A stretch of 64,000 nucleotides of DNA from Tannerella sp. (lineage in GTDB: Bacteria > Bacteroidota > Bacteroidia > Bacteroidales > Tannerellaceae), in NCBI GenBank assembly GCA_031271805.1, contig JAISUX010000020.1:1-64000 (forward strand). The letters run 5' to 3'. This document shows, in pieces, positions 1-9,345 of this stretch (the stretch's first letter is position 1; every line of letters starts with the position of its first letter). A model generated the notes under the pieces. The model made no database searches and had not been told where the DNA came from. It was given only the letters and a program-made list of their open reading frames with translations. The translations under genes were made by a program, and so were the position numbers.

Positions 1-21
1 AATATTAATTAAAAGTTTTCT

Positions 22-3000
22 ATGAAGATGAAGAAGGAAATGATTTTCGTAAAGGCGGATACATGGAGAAGAATATTTTTCACGGCATGTATCCTTGTTG
101 GTTCGCTATCTGTGTATGCACAGAAGCAAATTAGCGGAACGGTGAAGGACGCCTTGGGCGATCCTGTAGCAGGCGCCAACATTGTTGAGAAAGGAACGAC
201 CAATGGTGTTACAACCAATCCGGACGGGAATTTCAGTTTGTCGGTCGGCAACAATGCCGTATTAGAGATTTCGTACATCGGGTACGTCAAGCAGGAGATT
301 TCCGTAGGCAGCCAGACGCATATCAATGTGACGCTGCTGGAAGATACTCAGGTGCTGGAGGAGGTGGTTGTCACCGCTCTCGGTATCCGTCGTCAGGAGA
401 AGACGCTGACGTATGCCCAGCAGCAGGTCTCGTCGGAAGAGCTGCTGAAAGTGCGCGACATCAATTTCGCCGCAGCGATGTCGGGCAAGATGGCGGGAGC
501 AGAAATCAAAAAGAGCGCTTCGGGCGCCGGAGGCTCTACAAAGATGCTCTTGCGCGGTAACAAGTCGCTGTCGGGTTCAAGTTCGCCGTTGTTTGTGATA
601 GACGGCGTGCCGATGGCAAACAACCGCCGTTCCTACGCAGGCGGTATGGAAGCTTATGATATGGGCGACGGTCTCTCGCAGATTAACCCCGACGATATCG
701 AAAGCATCACAATCCTTAAAGGCTCGAACGCAGCAGCCATGTACGGAAGCCAGGGCGCCAACGGCGTTGTGGTCATCACTACAAAGAAAGGCGAAGAAGG
801 CAAGGTAACGGTCAATTTCAATACCGGAACGACCTTCGAGACCGTAACCTATCTGCCCGAACTGCAGTTTAAATACGGCAGTGTGAACGGCGCCAAGGAA
901 AGTTGGTCGTACGACGCCGGCAATTACGACGATAAGTTCGTGAAAGACTTTTTCGACACCGGTTTCAGCGAGATAAACAGTTTCTCTGTCAGTGGCGGCA
1001 CAAGCAAGATGACCACGTTCTTCTCGTACGGTAACGTGCTGTCGGAAGGCACAAGTCCTACGAACAGATACCTGAAGCACAATTTCACGTTGCGTGAAAG
1101 CGCTAAGTTCCTGAACGACAAACTGACACTGACGTCTTCCATCCGCGTTTCGGCAGAGAAACTGCACAACCGTCAGCCCGCACAGTATTATCTCAATCCG
1201 CTGACGGCAATCTATTTCTTCCCGCGCGACCGCAACATCAACGATTTCAAAGAATATCAGTTGTGGAGCGAAGAACGCAACATGTATGTGCAGAACTGGT
1301 TTGTACAGGACCACCACCAGTCGAATCCGTGGTGGATACTGAATAAACAGCCTCGCGACGAAGACACAAAACGCCTGATAGGCAACGTTGCTTTGAACTA
1401 CGATTTCAGCGAAAAACTGAGTCTTGCATTACGCGGCAACTACGACTACACAACGCGCGTTTATGAACGCAAACACGCAGCTACATCCAACGCCACAACG
1501 ACCCCCACCAACGGTCGTTACGACTATGAGGAGTCGAAAGACAATGTGAGTTATGCGGACGCTATTATGACGTACAACGACAAATTCGGCGACTTCAGCC
1601 TCAACGCAGTAGCCGGAGCAAGCTATCAGCGCAGCGTTTACGGCGACGGTTTCACCATCAACACACGCTCGTACGGTAGTGGTGGCGGCGGCTCGCAAAA
1701 CCTGTTGTATCCCAATATCTTCGAGTTCCAGAACCTGCCTACCAACCAGAAGTTTAACTCCATTTTCTCTTCGCGTCTGATTAAGGAATCACTGTTTGCC
1801 AGCCTTACCTTTGGCTTCCGCGACATGATTTACCTCGACCTTTCCGGACGTAACGACTGGGCATCGAGCCTTGCGGGAACGGGTAATGAATCATATTTCT
1901 ATCCCTCATTCGGTTTGACGCTGATACTCAATGAGATGTTCTCGATGCCGGAAGCAATCAACTTTGCCAAGGTAAGAGCCTCGCACGCCATTGTCGGTAA
2001 TGAGGTACCTTTCAACGTTGTCAATCCGCAACATTCAATCAATGCCACAAACGGTATCAGCCGCAACACGGTCATGCCGTTTACCACCATGAAACCGGAG
2101 ATGATAAAGAGTACCGAATTCGGTATCGACCTGCGCACCTTCGACAACCGTCTGGGACTTGACTTTACATATTATTATATCAACAGTCAGAACCAGTTTA
2201 TCTCGCTACCGGCTCTCGCAGGCTCAGGTTATACATCTTATTATGTCAATGCCGGAAAGATTGTGAATCAGGGTATTGAGGCCACGCTGCGCATAGTGCC
2301 GATAAAAACCAGTGAATGGACATGGGAATCTGCGTTCAACTATTCTCATAACCGCAACAAGGTGGTACGCCTGCACAAAGACCTGCAGAATCCTATCGGC
2401 ACGGGCGGCACGGAAGGTTACGAATCGAAGTTTGAAGCCGGCGGTTCTATCAGCGACATCTGGGTTTACAAATATCTCCGCGACGACGCAGGCAGAATCA
2501 TTCTCGACGACGCCACAGGGGTGCCCCTGAAAACCCAGACAACGGAAAAAATCGGCAACCTTGAACCGAAATGGATTCTGGGATGGAACAATACGATTGA
2601 TTATAAAGACTTTTCGCTCAGTTTCCTCATTTCCGGCAAGTTCGGAGGCGTAACGTTCAGCCAGACCGAATCAATGCTCGACGGCTACGGTGTGTCGAAA
2701 CGCTCGGCCGAAGCCCGCGACAGAGGTTATGAGATAATCAACGCCGTACGTAACGGTCAGGCTGTCACGCAGATAGACCCGAAACTGTGGTACACTTCTA
2801 TCGGCGACCGCAACGGTGTGGGCGAAGCATACGTCTTTGACCGCACTAACGTCCGACTAAGTCAGGTGGCGCTCTCTTACCGTCTGAATTTCAAGAAGAT
2901 GGGACTTCCGCTCGACTACGCTACGCTGTCGCTGATAGCGCAAAACCTGTTCTTCTTTGTCAACAAATCGCCGTTTGACCCCGAACTGGCATTCGAGACA

Positions 3001-3081
3001 AGTCGCAACTTCCAGTCGTATGATAACTTCAACTGGCCCGGCTCACGGTCTATTGGTTTCAATCTTAACGTAACATTCTAA
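22..3081 (+). CDS. SusC/RagA-type TonB-linked outer membrane transporter
   Basis: Imports oligosaccharides or peptides across the outer membrane, powered by TonB, with its SusD partner as lid. A signal peptide ends near VYAQ (residues 31-34). A carboxypeptidase-regulatory-like domain follows (about 36-108), then the TonB-box-like EVVVTALG (114-121), the plug (about 130-255, ending in the typical GANGVVVITTKKG) and a long beta-barrel ending in an aromatic residue (NVTF). At 1019 aa it has the normal length for the family. ATG codons at 22, 28 and 40 are in frame; the first is used here but MKKE at 28 is equally plausible. The SusD gene follows after 11 nt, so the two are co-transcribed. The promoter and any regulator lie left of the window. 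The substrate cannot be read from the sequence. Confidence 0.96.
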   Translation: MKMKKEMIFVKADTWRRIFFTACILVGSLSVYAQKQISGTVKDALGDPVAGANIVEKGTTNGVTTNPDGNFSLSVGNNAVLEISYIGYVKQEISVGSQTHINVTLLEDTQVLEEVVVTALGIRRQEKTLTYAQQQVSSEELLKVRDINFAAAMSGKMAGAEIKKSASGAGGSTKMLLRGNKSLSGSSSPLFVIDGVPMANNRRSYAGGMEAYDMGDGLSQINPDDIESITILKGSNAAAMYGSQGANGVVVITTKKGEEGKVTVNFNTGTTFETVTYLPELQFKYGSVNGAKESWSYDAGNYDDKFVKDFFDTGFSEINSFSVSGGTSKMTTFFSYGNVLSEGTSPTNRYLKHNFTLRESAKFLNDKLTLTSSIRVSAEKLHNRQPAQYYLNPLTAIYFFPRDRNINDFKEYQLWSEERNMYVQNWFVQDHHQSNPWWILNKQPRDEDTKRLIGNVALNYDFSEKLSLALRGNYDYTTRVYERKHAATSNATTTPTNGRYDYEESKDNVSYADAIMTYNDKFGDFSLNAVAGASYQRSVYGDGFTINTRSYGSGGGGSQNLLYPNIFEFQNLPTNQKFNSIFSSRLIKESLFASLTFGFRDMIYLDLSGRNDWASSLAGTGNESYFYPSFGLTLILNEMFSMPEAINFAKVRASHAIVGNEVPFNVVNPQHSINATNGISRNTVMPFTTMKPEMIKSTEFGIDLRTFDNRLGLDFTYYYINSQNQFISLPALAGSGYTSYYVNAGKIVNQGIEATLRIVPIKTSEWTWESAFNYSHNRNKVVRLHKDLQNPIGTGGTEGYESKFEAGGSISDIWVYKYLRDDAGRIILDDATGVPLKTQTTEKIGNLEPKWILGWNNTIDYKDFSLSFLISGKFGGVTFSQTESMLDGYGVSKRSAEARDRGYEIINAVRNGQAVTQIDPKLWYTSIGDRNGVGEAYVFDRTNVRLSQVALSYRLNFKKMGLPLDYATLSLIAQNLFFFVNKSPFDPELAFETSRNFQSYDNFNWPGSRSIGFNLNVTF

Positions 3082-3092
3082 ATATTAACGAT

Positions 3093-4652
3093 ATGAAAAA
3101 GTTTATAATAATATCAATCATTGGTTTGACAGCCTGTACTTCGGGTTGGGAAGAATTTAATACAAATCCTTACGGAGTTACCGACAAGATGCTCGAACAG
3201 GATTTTAACAATGTAGGCGCTTTCTATCCTTCCATGTTGTATAACCTGTTTGCATGGCAGGTTGAGCATAACTTGGTCAACGATACGTATATACGTCATC
3301 TCGGCACTCCTACGCCGTTTGTCAGCGGCAGGAACAATACTACTTATTACATCACATGGAACTCGTTCTGGAGCAATCAGTACACAAATATCATGGCGCC
3401 CTCGCGTCAGGTAATACAGATAGCCGAAGAGGGCGGATATCCCGAATTTGCTTCGTGGGCAAAACTGATACAGATTACCTCCATGACACGTCTGTCGGCC
3501 TATCACGGTCCTCTTATCTATTCCAATTACGGTTCGCCCGAAGATGTTATCCTCTACGACAGCGAAGAAACGCTGTATAACACCTGGTTCAGCGAATTGG
3601 ACGAGATAATGAAAGTCTTCAGCGCTAATCCCGACTATCCGGGTCTGGTAAATTTCGACGCCACCTACAGCGGCGATATGAGGAAATGGATGCGTTATAT
3701 CAACAGTTTGCGTCTGCAATTAGCAATCCGTATCTCAAAAGTATCTCCTCAATTAGCTAAAACTCAGGGAGAAAAGGCTATCAGCGATCCTGCAGGTCTG
3801 ATTCTGACTAACGACAACAACATGTACACCTCGCTCTACGGGGCAACTTTCCCGCCCTCGATTATAGACTTTGAGTGGGACGACACCCGCATGAGCGCTA
3901 CTATGGAATCGGTGTTGATAGGCTACAAGGACGGTCGTATATCAAAGTATTTCGACGAGGCTACCAACAAAGCCGCCTGCAGCGACCATCCCGATTATAT
4001 GTACAAGGGCATCCGCTGCGGCGCATGGGTGGAAGTTAAAGACGACCGCCTGGGCTTCTCGCACATGAACACTGCTCTGCGCAGCTGGACTAAGCGCCCG
4101 CTGCTCACTTCGAGCGATGTGCTGTTCAATCTGGCGGAGGCCGCCCTGCGCGGCTGGAACGGCGCAGGCTCGGCTAAAGACAACTATGAGAACGGCGTGC
4201 GTAACTCGTTCTCGGAATGGAAAGCCGAAGGCGTGGACGAATATCTTGCCGACAATACCTCAACGCCGATAGATTACATTGACCCGATAGACCATCGCAA
4301 TGATTTCATTTCCAGAATGGAGATTACCGTTAAATGGGATGAATCGGCTTCAAATGAAGAAAAATTGGAGCGTATCATGACCCAGAAATGGATTGCCGGT
4401 TATATGAACTCTATTGAGAACTGGGTTGACCATCGCCGCACAGGCTATCCCAAACTGCCGTACAACTCACGTAACGACAGTAATGCCGATTGGGGTGTGA
4501 TTGCAGCCGACGACTTCCTCAAACGTATGCCATTCGTTACTGCCGAGCGCAATAACAACCCGCAGGGAGTAGCCGATGCAACGCAGAAACTCGGAGGCCC
4601 CGACCTGATAAGCACCAGACTGTGGTGGGATACGGGAGGCCCTAACTTCTAA
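3093..4652 (+). CDS. SusD/RagB-family surface lipoprotein
   Basis: Glycan-binding lipoprotein that closes over the SusC barrel. The N-terminus is a lipoprotein signal with lipobox LTAC (Cys15), followed by the EEFNTNPYGVTD type of sequence seen at the start of many SusD-like proteins of the Pfam SusD_2/SusD-like group. The TPR-like helical body and the C-terminal region with several Trp residues (WIAGYMNSIENWVDHRR, then RLWWDTGG at the end) fit the family, as does the length of 519 aa. It sits 11 nt after susC and is followed 25 nt later by a strong terminator, so susC-susD can end as its own transcript. Family assignment is firm; the ligand is unknown. Confidence 0.94.
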   Translation: MKKFIIISIIGLTACTSGWEEFNTNPYGVTDKMLEQDFNNVGAFYPSMLYNLFAWQVEHNLVNDTYIRHLGTPTPFVSGRNNTTYYITWNSFWSNQYTNIMAPSRQVIQIAEEGGYPEFASWAKLIQITSMTRLSAYHGPLIYSNYGSPEDVILYDSEETLYNTWFSELDEIMKVFSANPDYPGLVNFDATYSGDMRKWMRYINSLRLQLAIRISKVSPQLAKTQGEKAISDPAGLILTNDNNMYTSLYGATFPPSIIDFEWDDTRMSATMESVLIGYKDGRISKYFDEATNKAACSDHPDYMYKGIRCGAWVEVKDDRLGFSHMNTALRSWTKRPLLTSSDVLFNLAEAALRGWNGAGSAKDNYENGVRNSFSEWKAEGVDEYLADNTSTPIDYIDPIDHRNDFISRMEITVKWDESASNEEKLERIMTQKWIAGYMNSIENWVDHRRTGYPKLPYNSRNDSNADWGVIAADDFLKRMPFVTAERNNNPQGVADATQKLGGPDLISTRLWWDTGGPNF

Positions 4653-4677
4653 ACCCATTCTTTTCTATGACCATTCA

Positions 4678-4710
4678 CAGAGAGTCTCTCCATGAGAGGC
4701 TCTCTGTTTT
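4678..4710 (+). terminator. Rho-independent terminator after susD
   Basis: A 13-bp stem (4678-4690 with 4694-4706, one G-T pair) closes a 3-nt loop and is followed by four T. It lies 25 nt after the susD stop, so part of the transcription should end before the next gene. Confidence 0.85.
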
Positions 4711-4758
4711 GGTTGATTCTTTTTTCGCATTATTTTATGGCGAAAAAGATTTTTTTAT

Positions 4759-4766
4759 TATTTTTG
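4759..4766 (+). promoter_or_regulatory. Bacteroidetes -7 box before the secreted-protein genes
   Basis: TATTTTTG fits TAnnTTTG, the -7 element used by the Bacteroidetes housekeeping sigma factor. It lies 30 nt before the ATG at 4796 and after the susD terminator. The -33 element is weak (T-rich only at 4733-4736). It supports starting the next gene at 4796 and a separate transcript for the three downstream genes. Confidence 0.55.
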
Positions 4767-4795
4767 TCCCCAAATATCAAATAAAATTTCAAGCT

Positions 4796-7480
4796 ATGAG
4801 AACGTTAAATTCAATTATCACCTTTCTTGCGGCAACAGCAGCAGCAAGTTGCCTTATGATCTCCTGCACCGGTAAAGGCGGCGCGGATGCCTCAAAATGC
4901 GGAACATCGTGTGCCACTTCCGCTCCCAACGGCGCAATAGTCAATGACTTCCGTTTCAACGGATACACTACCCACTGGCAGGACGTCTATCAGCATCGTT
5001 ACCGCTACGGCAATCTTTTTAAAATGAACATCCCCGACATCAACGCTGCCATAGCGCAGGTCAAAGCCGACATCGCCGAGCAGCTCGGACTGCCCGGTCT
5101 GCGCGTGCAGGAAGGCTTTGTCAATGCAGTAATAACCGGCGGCGATTACGCCACGCTTGAGAACCCGACCGAGCAGGCGCTCAATGAGGCTTTGAAAAAA
5201 GGCAATGTCTTAGTTCTTGCCGGCGCCGATTCAGACGTTGGCAAAAAGCTGTCGTCTGATGCCAAAAACATATTCCCATGCTGCGCGGGCGGACATCAGA
5301 CCGCTTTAGAAGGCTATTCCACAGTTGATGCTTTCGTGGTGAAACGCGGCAAGAACAGCATTTATGCAGTTGTTGGTCATACCGGCGAACAGCTTGATTC
5401 TTTCTGCGCTTTGCTGGAAAACGCCGCTAAAACCCTTGCCGAATATGACCTCAAGCGCGGATGGTTTGCTGCCGCAACGCTGATTAAATCCGTAACCTGC
5501 ACGCCCGGAACGCCGATAGACGTTATGGGACGGGGGCTTAACGAGGGCAACTCATGGTTTGTGTTCGATGGCTATATGGAGTTTCTTGCGAAAGACGACA
5601 TAGCAGGCTGGGCTGCCGAGAGCGGTCTGCCGATAGTTACCGATGTGGGGAGCACTCCCGTATATCGTTGCTCAACTTATGACGACCTGCAGGTGCAGAT
5701 GATGTTTAAACCTCAGGACTGGATAGATTATGCTCATTCTAAAGACGGATATGTCTTCCGCAGAGTGTATGACAATAAAGCCGATTCCGACAAGTTGGCT
5801 TACGACGGATATTTTGCCACTCCCGGCAACGCGCGTCAAATCAACGAAGAAGACAAGCCGTTCATACTGACTACAGGCGACCTGCTTTCGGGCGCGGTGC
5901 CGTTTATGGTGCTGTTCAACAAAAAAGGTGAAACGTTCGACAGCAAAGCGATGTGGGACGACATCATGAGCCGCCGCTCGGCAGCCGTCACAGAAGGCGG
6001 TTTCGTTATGGGCGCAGCTCAATATCGCCAAACGTTGCAGTTGCTTGTTCTCGACAGGGTTTATGCCGAGGAATATTTCGGCGACCGAATCAACCTCGAA
6101 ACGACTGCGAAAGGCAATACCGTATCGCTTGCAGTTACAAATACTTACCCTCAAGCGGTCAAAGCCACTCTTAAGGTGAACATACCGCCGCAACTCACAT
6201 ATAAAGGCGAGAAGGAGATAACGCTCAACCTTGCCGCCGGCGCTACTCAGGTGCTGAATTTCAGTCTGGAGACTTCGGCCGAAGCCATGAATCGTCGCAA
6301 TGTAGTGGCATTCACTGCCGATTGGGGCGGAAAGACTGTCAAATCGACAGTGGCCTTGCTCGAACTGCCGCCTGCCATCTCCGGACACGAACTGCTTTAC
6401 GGCGTTTCGTCGGGAACGAAATTCCCCGTAACGGTGCATAATTTCTCGGCGGAAACCAGTGTCCCCGTGAAGATTTCGGTGAACGACAGCGAGGGCAAAA
6501 GCGTTTATGAAAGCGAGCAGCAGCTTGAGATACCCACAGGCGAATATCGCGACGCCGAGTTTGAACTCAAATTACCCGCAGGCAGCTACAATGTTATTAC
6601 TTCTGCGCTCGGACTTACTTTCAAAACACAGCTCGGCATCGAAGATGTTCAGGGTACGGCTAAACTGACCCAAACAGACATCAACGGCGATGGCATAGAT
6701 GAATATATCCTTGAAAATGAGCAGGTAAGAGCTACGCTGATTTGTACCGGCGCGCGCGTGATAGAATATTTCGTAAAGAAAAAGAACGACAACGTGCTGT
6801 TCAAACTGTGGCCTGAAAAGCCTGAAGACGACCGCCGTCCATATCGTGAACGCGGTTTCTATCCTTTCGGCGGCTTTGAAGATTTCCTCGGACAGCCGAG
6901 CATCGAGACACACAAGATTTATAAAGCCGAAGTTCTGAAAAACGAAGGCGAGTATGTAAGTGTGAAGATGACGGCAAATTACTTCGGCAACAGCATTGAG
7001 AAAGTCTATACGCTCTATGGCAACACTCCGTTGCTTGAGGCGCGTTATGCACTGAAAATGATTAATCCCGAGCTGAATGTGATAGGCCCGCAGCCGATTT
7101 ACGAGGTCGGTAAGAAGCATGGTCCCGAAGATGTGTTTGTTATTCCCGAAACCGACGGGCTGAAAGAATACCGCATGAAGATGGAACGCTTCTTCGGCAG
7201 GAAACTGATACTGAAAGAAGGCTGGAACGGCGCTTACGACACGGTTGAAGACATCGGCTTTGTGAGCGCATATCCCGTAAACCGTCCATTTTTCCTGCAC
7301 ATGTGGATGAATCACCCCGCAAATGGTGACGCGCATTATTATTATGCCGAGTTCCAGCCATGGACGCCGATGTTCATGCGCACCACTACTTATTTCTCTT
7401 ATTACATGTGGGCTGATGCCGGAAGCTGGCAGAAAGCGTTGCAGGCTCTGAGAGACAGAAATCTTATAACAGAAAGGTAA
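4796..7480 (+). CDS. Large exported lipoprotein of unknown function in the PUL
   Basis: 894 aa. The start at 4796 is chosen because the frame upstream runs through a terminator and a promoter, and because MRTLNS begins a lipoprotein signal with a Cys in LMISC (about residue 22). I do not recognise the N-terminal half. The middle (about 415-600) reads like one or two beta-sandwich modules. DINGDGIDE near residue 627 looks like a calcium-binding loop. The C-terminal 250 residues resemble a galactose-mutarotase-like beta-sandwich, by general character only. The next gene follows after 20 nt, so it probably acts with the two downstream exported proteins on the glycan taken up by SusCD. It could be an uncharacterised hydrolase or lyase or a binding protein; no catalytic motif is visible. 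Confidence 0.75.
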   Translation: MRTLNSIITFLAATAAASCLMISCTGKGGADASKCGTSCATSAPNGAIVNDFRFNGYTTHWQDVYQHRYRYGNLFKMNIPDINAAIAQVKADIAEQLGLPGLRVQEGFVNAVITGGDYATLENPTEQALNEALKKGNVLVLAGADSDVGKKLSSDAKNIFPCCAGGHQTALEGYSTVDAFVVKRGKNSIYAVVGHTGEQLDSFCALLENAAKTLAEYDLKRGWFAAATLIKSVTCTPGTPIDVMGRGLNEGNSWFVFDGYMEFLAKDDIAGWAAESGLPIVTDVGSTPVYRCSTYDDLQVQMMFKPQDWIDYAHSKDGYVFRRVYDNKADSDKLAYDGYFATPGNARQINEEDKPFILTTGDLLSGAVPFMVLFNKKGETFDSKAMWDDIMSRRSAAVTEGGFVMGAAQYRQTLQLLVLDRVYAEEYFGDRINLETTAKGNTVSLAVTNTYPQAVKATLKVNIPPQLTYKGEKEITLNLAAGATQVLNFSLETSAEAMNRRNVVAFTADWGGKTVKSTVALLELPPAISGHELLYGVSSGTKFPVTVHNFSAETSVPVKISVNDSEGKSVYESEQQLEIPTGEYRDAEFELKLPAGSYNVITSALGLTFKTQLGIEDVQGTAKLTQTDINGDGIDEYILENEQVRATLICTGARVIEYFVKKKNDNVLFKLWPEKPEDDRRPYRERGFYPFGGFEDFLGQPSIETHKIYKAEVLKNEGEYVSVKMTANYFGNSIEKVYTLYGNTPLLEARYALKMINPELNVIGPQPIYEVGKKHGPEDVFVIPETDGLKEYRMKMERFFGRKLILKEGWNGAYDTVEDIGFVSAYPVNRPFFLHMWMNHPANGDAHYYYAEFQPWTPMFMRTTTYFSYYMWADAGSWQKALQALRDRNLITER

Positions 7481-7500
7481 AACTATAAAAACAATCAATT

Positions 7501-9333
7501 ATGAATAGATTATTTGTGTTATTATGTTTTTGCGGCGCAGCGCTTGGTATGAGCGCCAAGGACGCCGCTCCGACGTTGAAGATAAGCAATATAGAGCTTG
7601 GTTATCCTTATCCGTCTATTCCGTTCTATCATTTCAAAGCCGACCTTGAGCTGCCCGAAGCCTCGATAATAGAGGTGGAAGCCATTGTTGACGGCAAGAC
7701 CCTGCGTTTTGTCAACCTCTACAAAGGCGATGTCAAAGAAGAAGCCGACAAACCGGGGTTTATCCACCGTCCGCCGTCGGGTTATGCTTTGTCGCAGGAT
7801 AACACGCTGTATAAGAACCCGTTTATCACTGCTTGGGTAAAGTGGGAACCCGGAAAGACCTATACCATTGAGGTTAAGGTAAGGATGAAAAAGTCGGTTA
7901 AACAGTCGCCGAGCGACAAAATCATCTCGTCGAAAGCGAGCGTGAAAGCGCCTGAAGGCGTCGCTGTTTACGACCCGGCATGGAAATCATACAAATCAAT
8001 AGTGTTGAGCGAAACTGCCGGTATAGACCGCACGAAAGAGGCTGTCGAGGTGCTTTTGCCGTTCTATCCCGACGAGATGACCGACCTGAAGCGCGAACTG
8101 CGTGTCGTGGCCGTTGACCCGAAAGATTACAGCATATCCGAAGTGCCATGTCAAGTATTTGATATTCAGAAAAATACAGAAAAAGACGACCTTTCGCCTG
8201 TCGAAGAAGGTCAGCCGCAACGCCAGATACCGCTCTGGATGCCGACAGTAACATGTAAACTGGCTTTTCTCGCCGATGTCCCCGCCAAGTCAAGCAAAGT
8301 CTTTTTAGTGTATTACAACAACCCGAAAGCGATGAACAAAGCCTGGACAACAGACCTGAAAGTGCAAGGCGAATTGCCCGGTTTAACCGTTGATAATGAC
8401 TATCTTAACATTATCATGCATCCCAATTCCGGTCATATCGACGAGATTACCCTTAAAAGCAATCCGTCGAATCCGCTGTTTCACCGAATGGAGACTAACG
8501 GTGCAATCCACTGGAATCCCGGCATTTACGTGCCGCCCCGCGCATGGACGCATACCGCCGACTGGAAACTTGAACAGAACAAATATTCCATATCAGGCCC
8601 CGTGATGGCGACCGGCGAGTTCTGGGGCAATCTGCGTAACATGCCGGAAGTCGATGCCGCTGTGCGCTACACTTTTTTCCCCGGCGTGCCGTATTTCTTC
8701 TCGACAACCGATATGCGTATCAACGAGACTGTACAAACGCTTGCTTTGCGCAACGCCGAGATAGTGATTAAACGCGAGCTTATCACTCATGCCGCATGGT
8801 ACGACATTATTCGCGATAAAGTGATGACCTATGATGTCGTGAATATGCCTGACCTCACAGACCTGAAGATGGAAGCCGACGTGCCGTGGATAACGTTCTA
8901 CAACGAGCAGACAGGTATTGGCTTTGCCGGTATCAACCTCGAATACTCGAACGCCTCGCTTGAATCGCGTACAAGCCTGCTGAATCCGTATTTCTATATC
9001 ACGGCCGGTCCGTGGATTTACTGGACACGCGCCCTGTCGCTCACTTTCCTCGCCTCGAACATGCAGCAGACTATTCCTGCGCTGAAAGGCAGCCATTTTC
9101 ATGAGAAATGGGCATACCTGACTTATGAAATAGATAAGAATACCCCGTGGAAACCCGTTCTCGAATGGACAAAACGCCTCACTAACCCGTTGAGAATCAA
9201 GCTGGAAGAAGAAGTTGACGACCGTGTATCCCGTTCGCTTGTAGAGATTTACATGGACGAAGGCAAGAGTGGCTGGGAAGAACGCGAGACCGCTAAACAC
9301 GAAGAGAATTTGAAAGAGAATAAAGGACATTAA
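7501..9333 (+). CDS. Exported protein of unknown function in the PUL
   Basis: 610 aa. The signal peptide ends near GMSA (about residue 19), so it is periplasmic or surface-directed, and there is no lipobox Cys at the usual place. Beta-rich domains are suggested throughout: an Ig-like N-terminal part (about 25-140), then a region with many Trp, Tyr and Pro (about 290-540) typical of carbohydrate-active beta-sandwiches. The last 40 residues are highly charged and helical (EEEVDD...EERETAKHEENLKENKGH). I do not recognise a family. It sits 20 nt after the lipoprotein gene and 12 nt before the DUF5107-like gene, so the three are one operon and probably share a substrate. Confidence 0.75.
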   Translation: MNRLFVLLCFCGAALGMSAKDAAPTLKISNIELGYPYPSIPFYHFKADLELPEASIIEVEAIVDGKTLRFVNLYKGDVKEEADKPGFIHRPPSGYALSQDNTLYKNPFITAWVKWEPGKTYTIEVKVRMKKSVKQSPSDKIISSKASVKAPEGVAVYDPAWKSYKSIVLSETAGIDRTKEAVEVLLPFYPDEMTDLKRELRVVAVDPKDYSISEVPCQVFDIQKNTEKDDLSPVEEGQPQRQIPLWMPTVTCKLAFLADVPAKSSKVFLVYYNNPKAMNKAWTTDLKVQGELPGLTVDNDYLNIIMHPNSGHIDEITLKSNPSNPLFHRMETNGAIHWNPGIYVPPRAWTHTADWKLEQNKYSISGPVMATGEFWGNLRNMPEVDAAVRYTFFPGVPYFFSTTDMRINETVQTLALRNAEIVIKRELITHAAWYDIIRDKVMTYDVVNMPDLTDLKMEADVPWITFYNEQTGIGFAGINLEYSNASLESRTSLLNPYFYITAGPWIYWTRALSLTFLASNMQQTIPALKGSHFHEKWAYLTYEIDKNTPWKPVLEWTKRLTNPLRIKLEEEVDDRVSRSLVEIYMDEGKSGWEERETAKHEENLKENKGH

Positions 9334-9345
9334 TCAACTTTTGCA

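Noticed and set aside
4667..4795. N-terminal extension of the PUL lipoprotein frame
   Set aside because: It runs through a strong terminator and a -7 box; the lipoprotein signal begins only at 4796.
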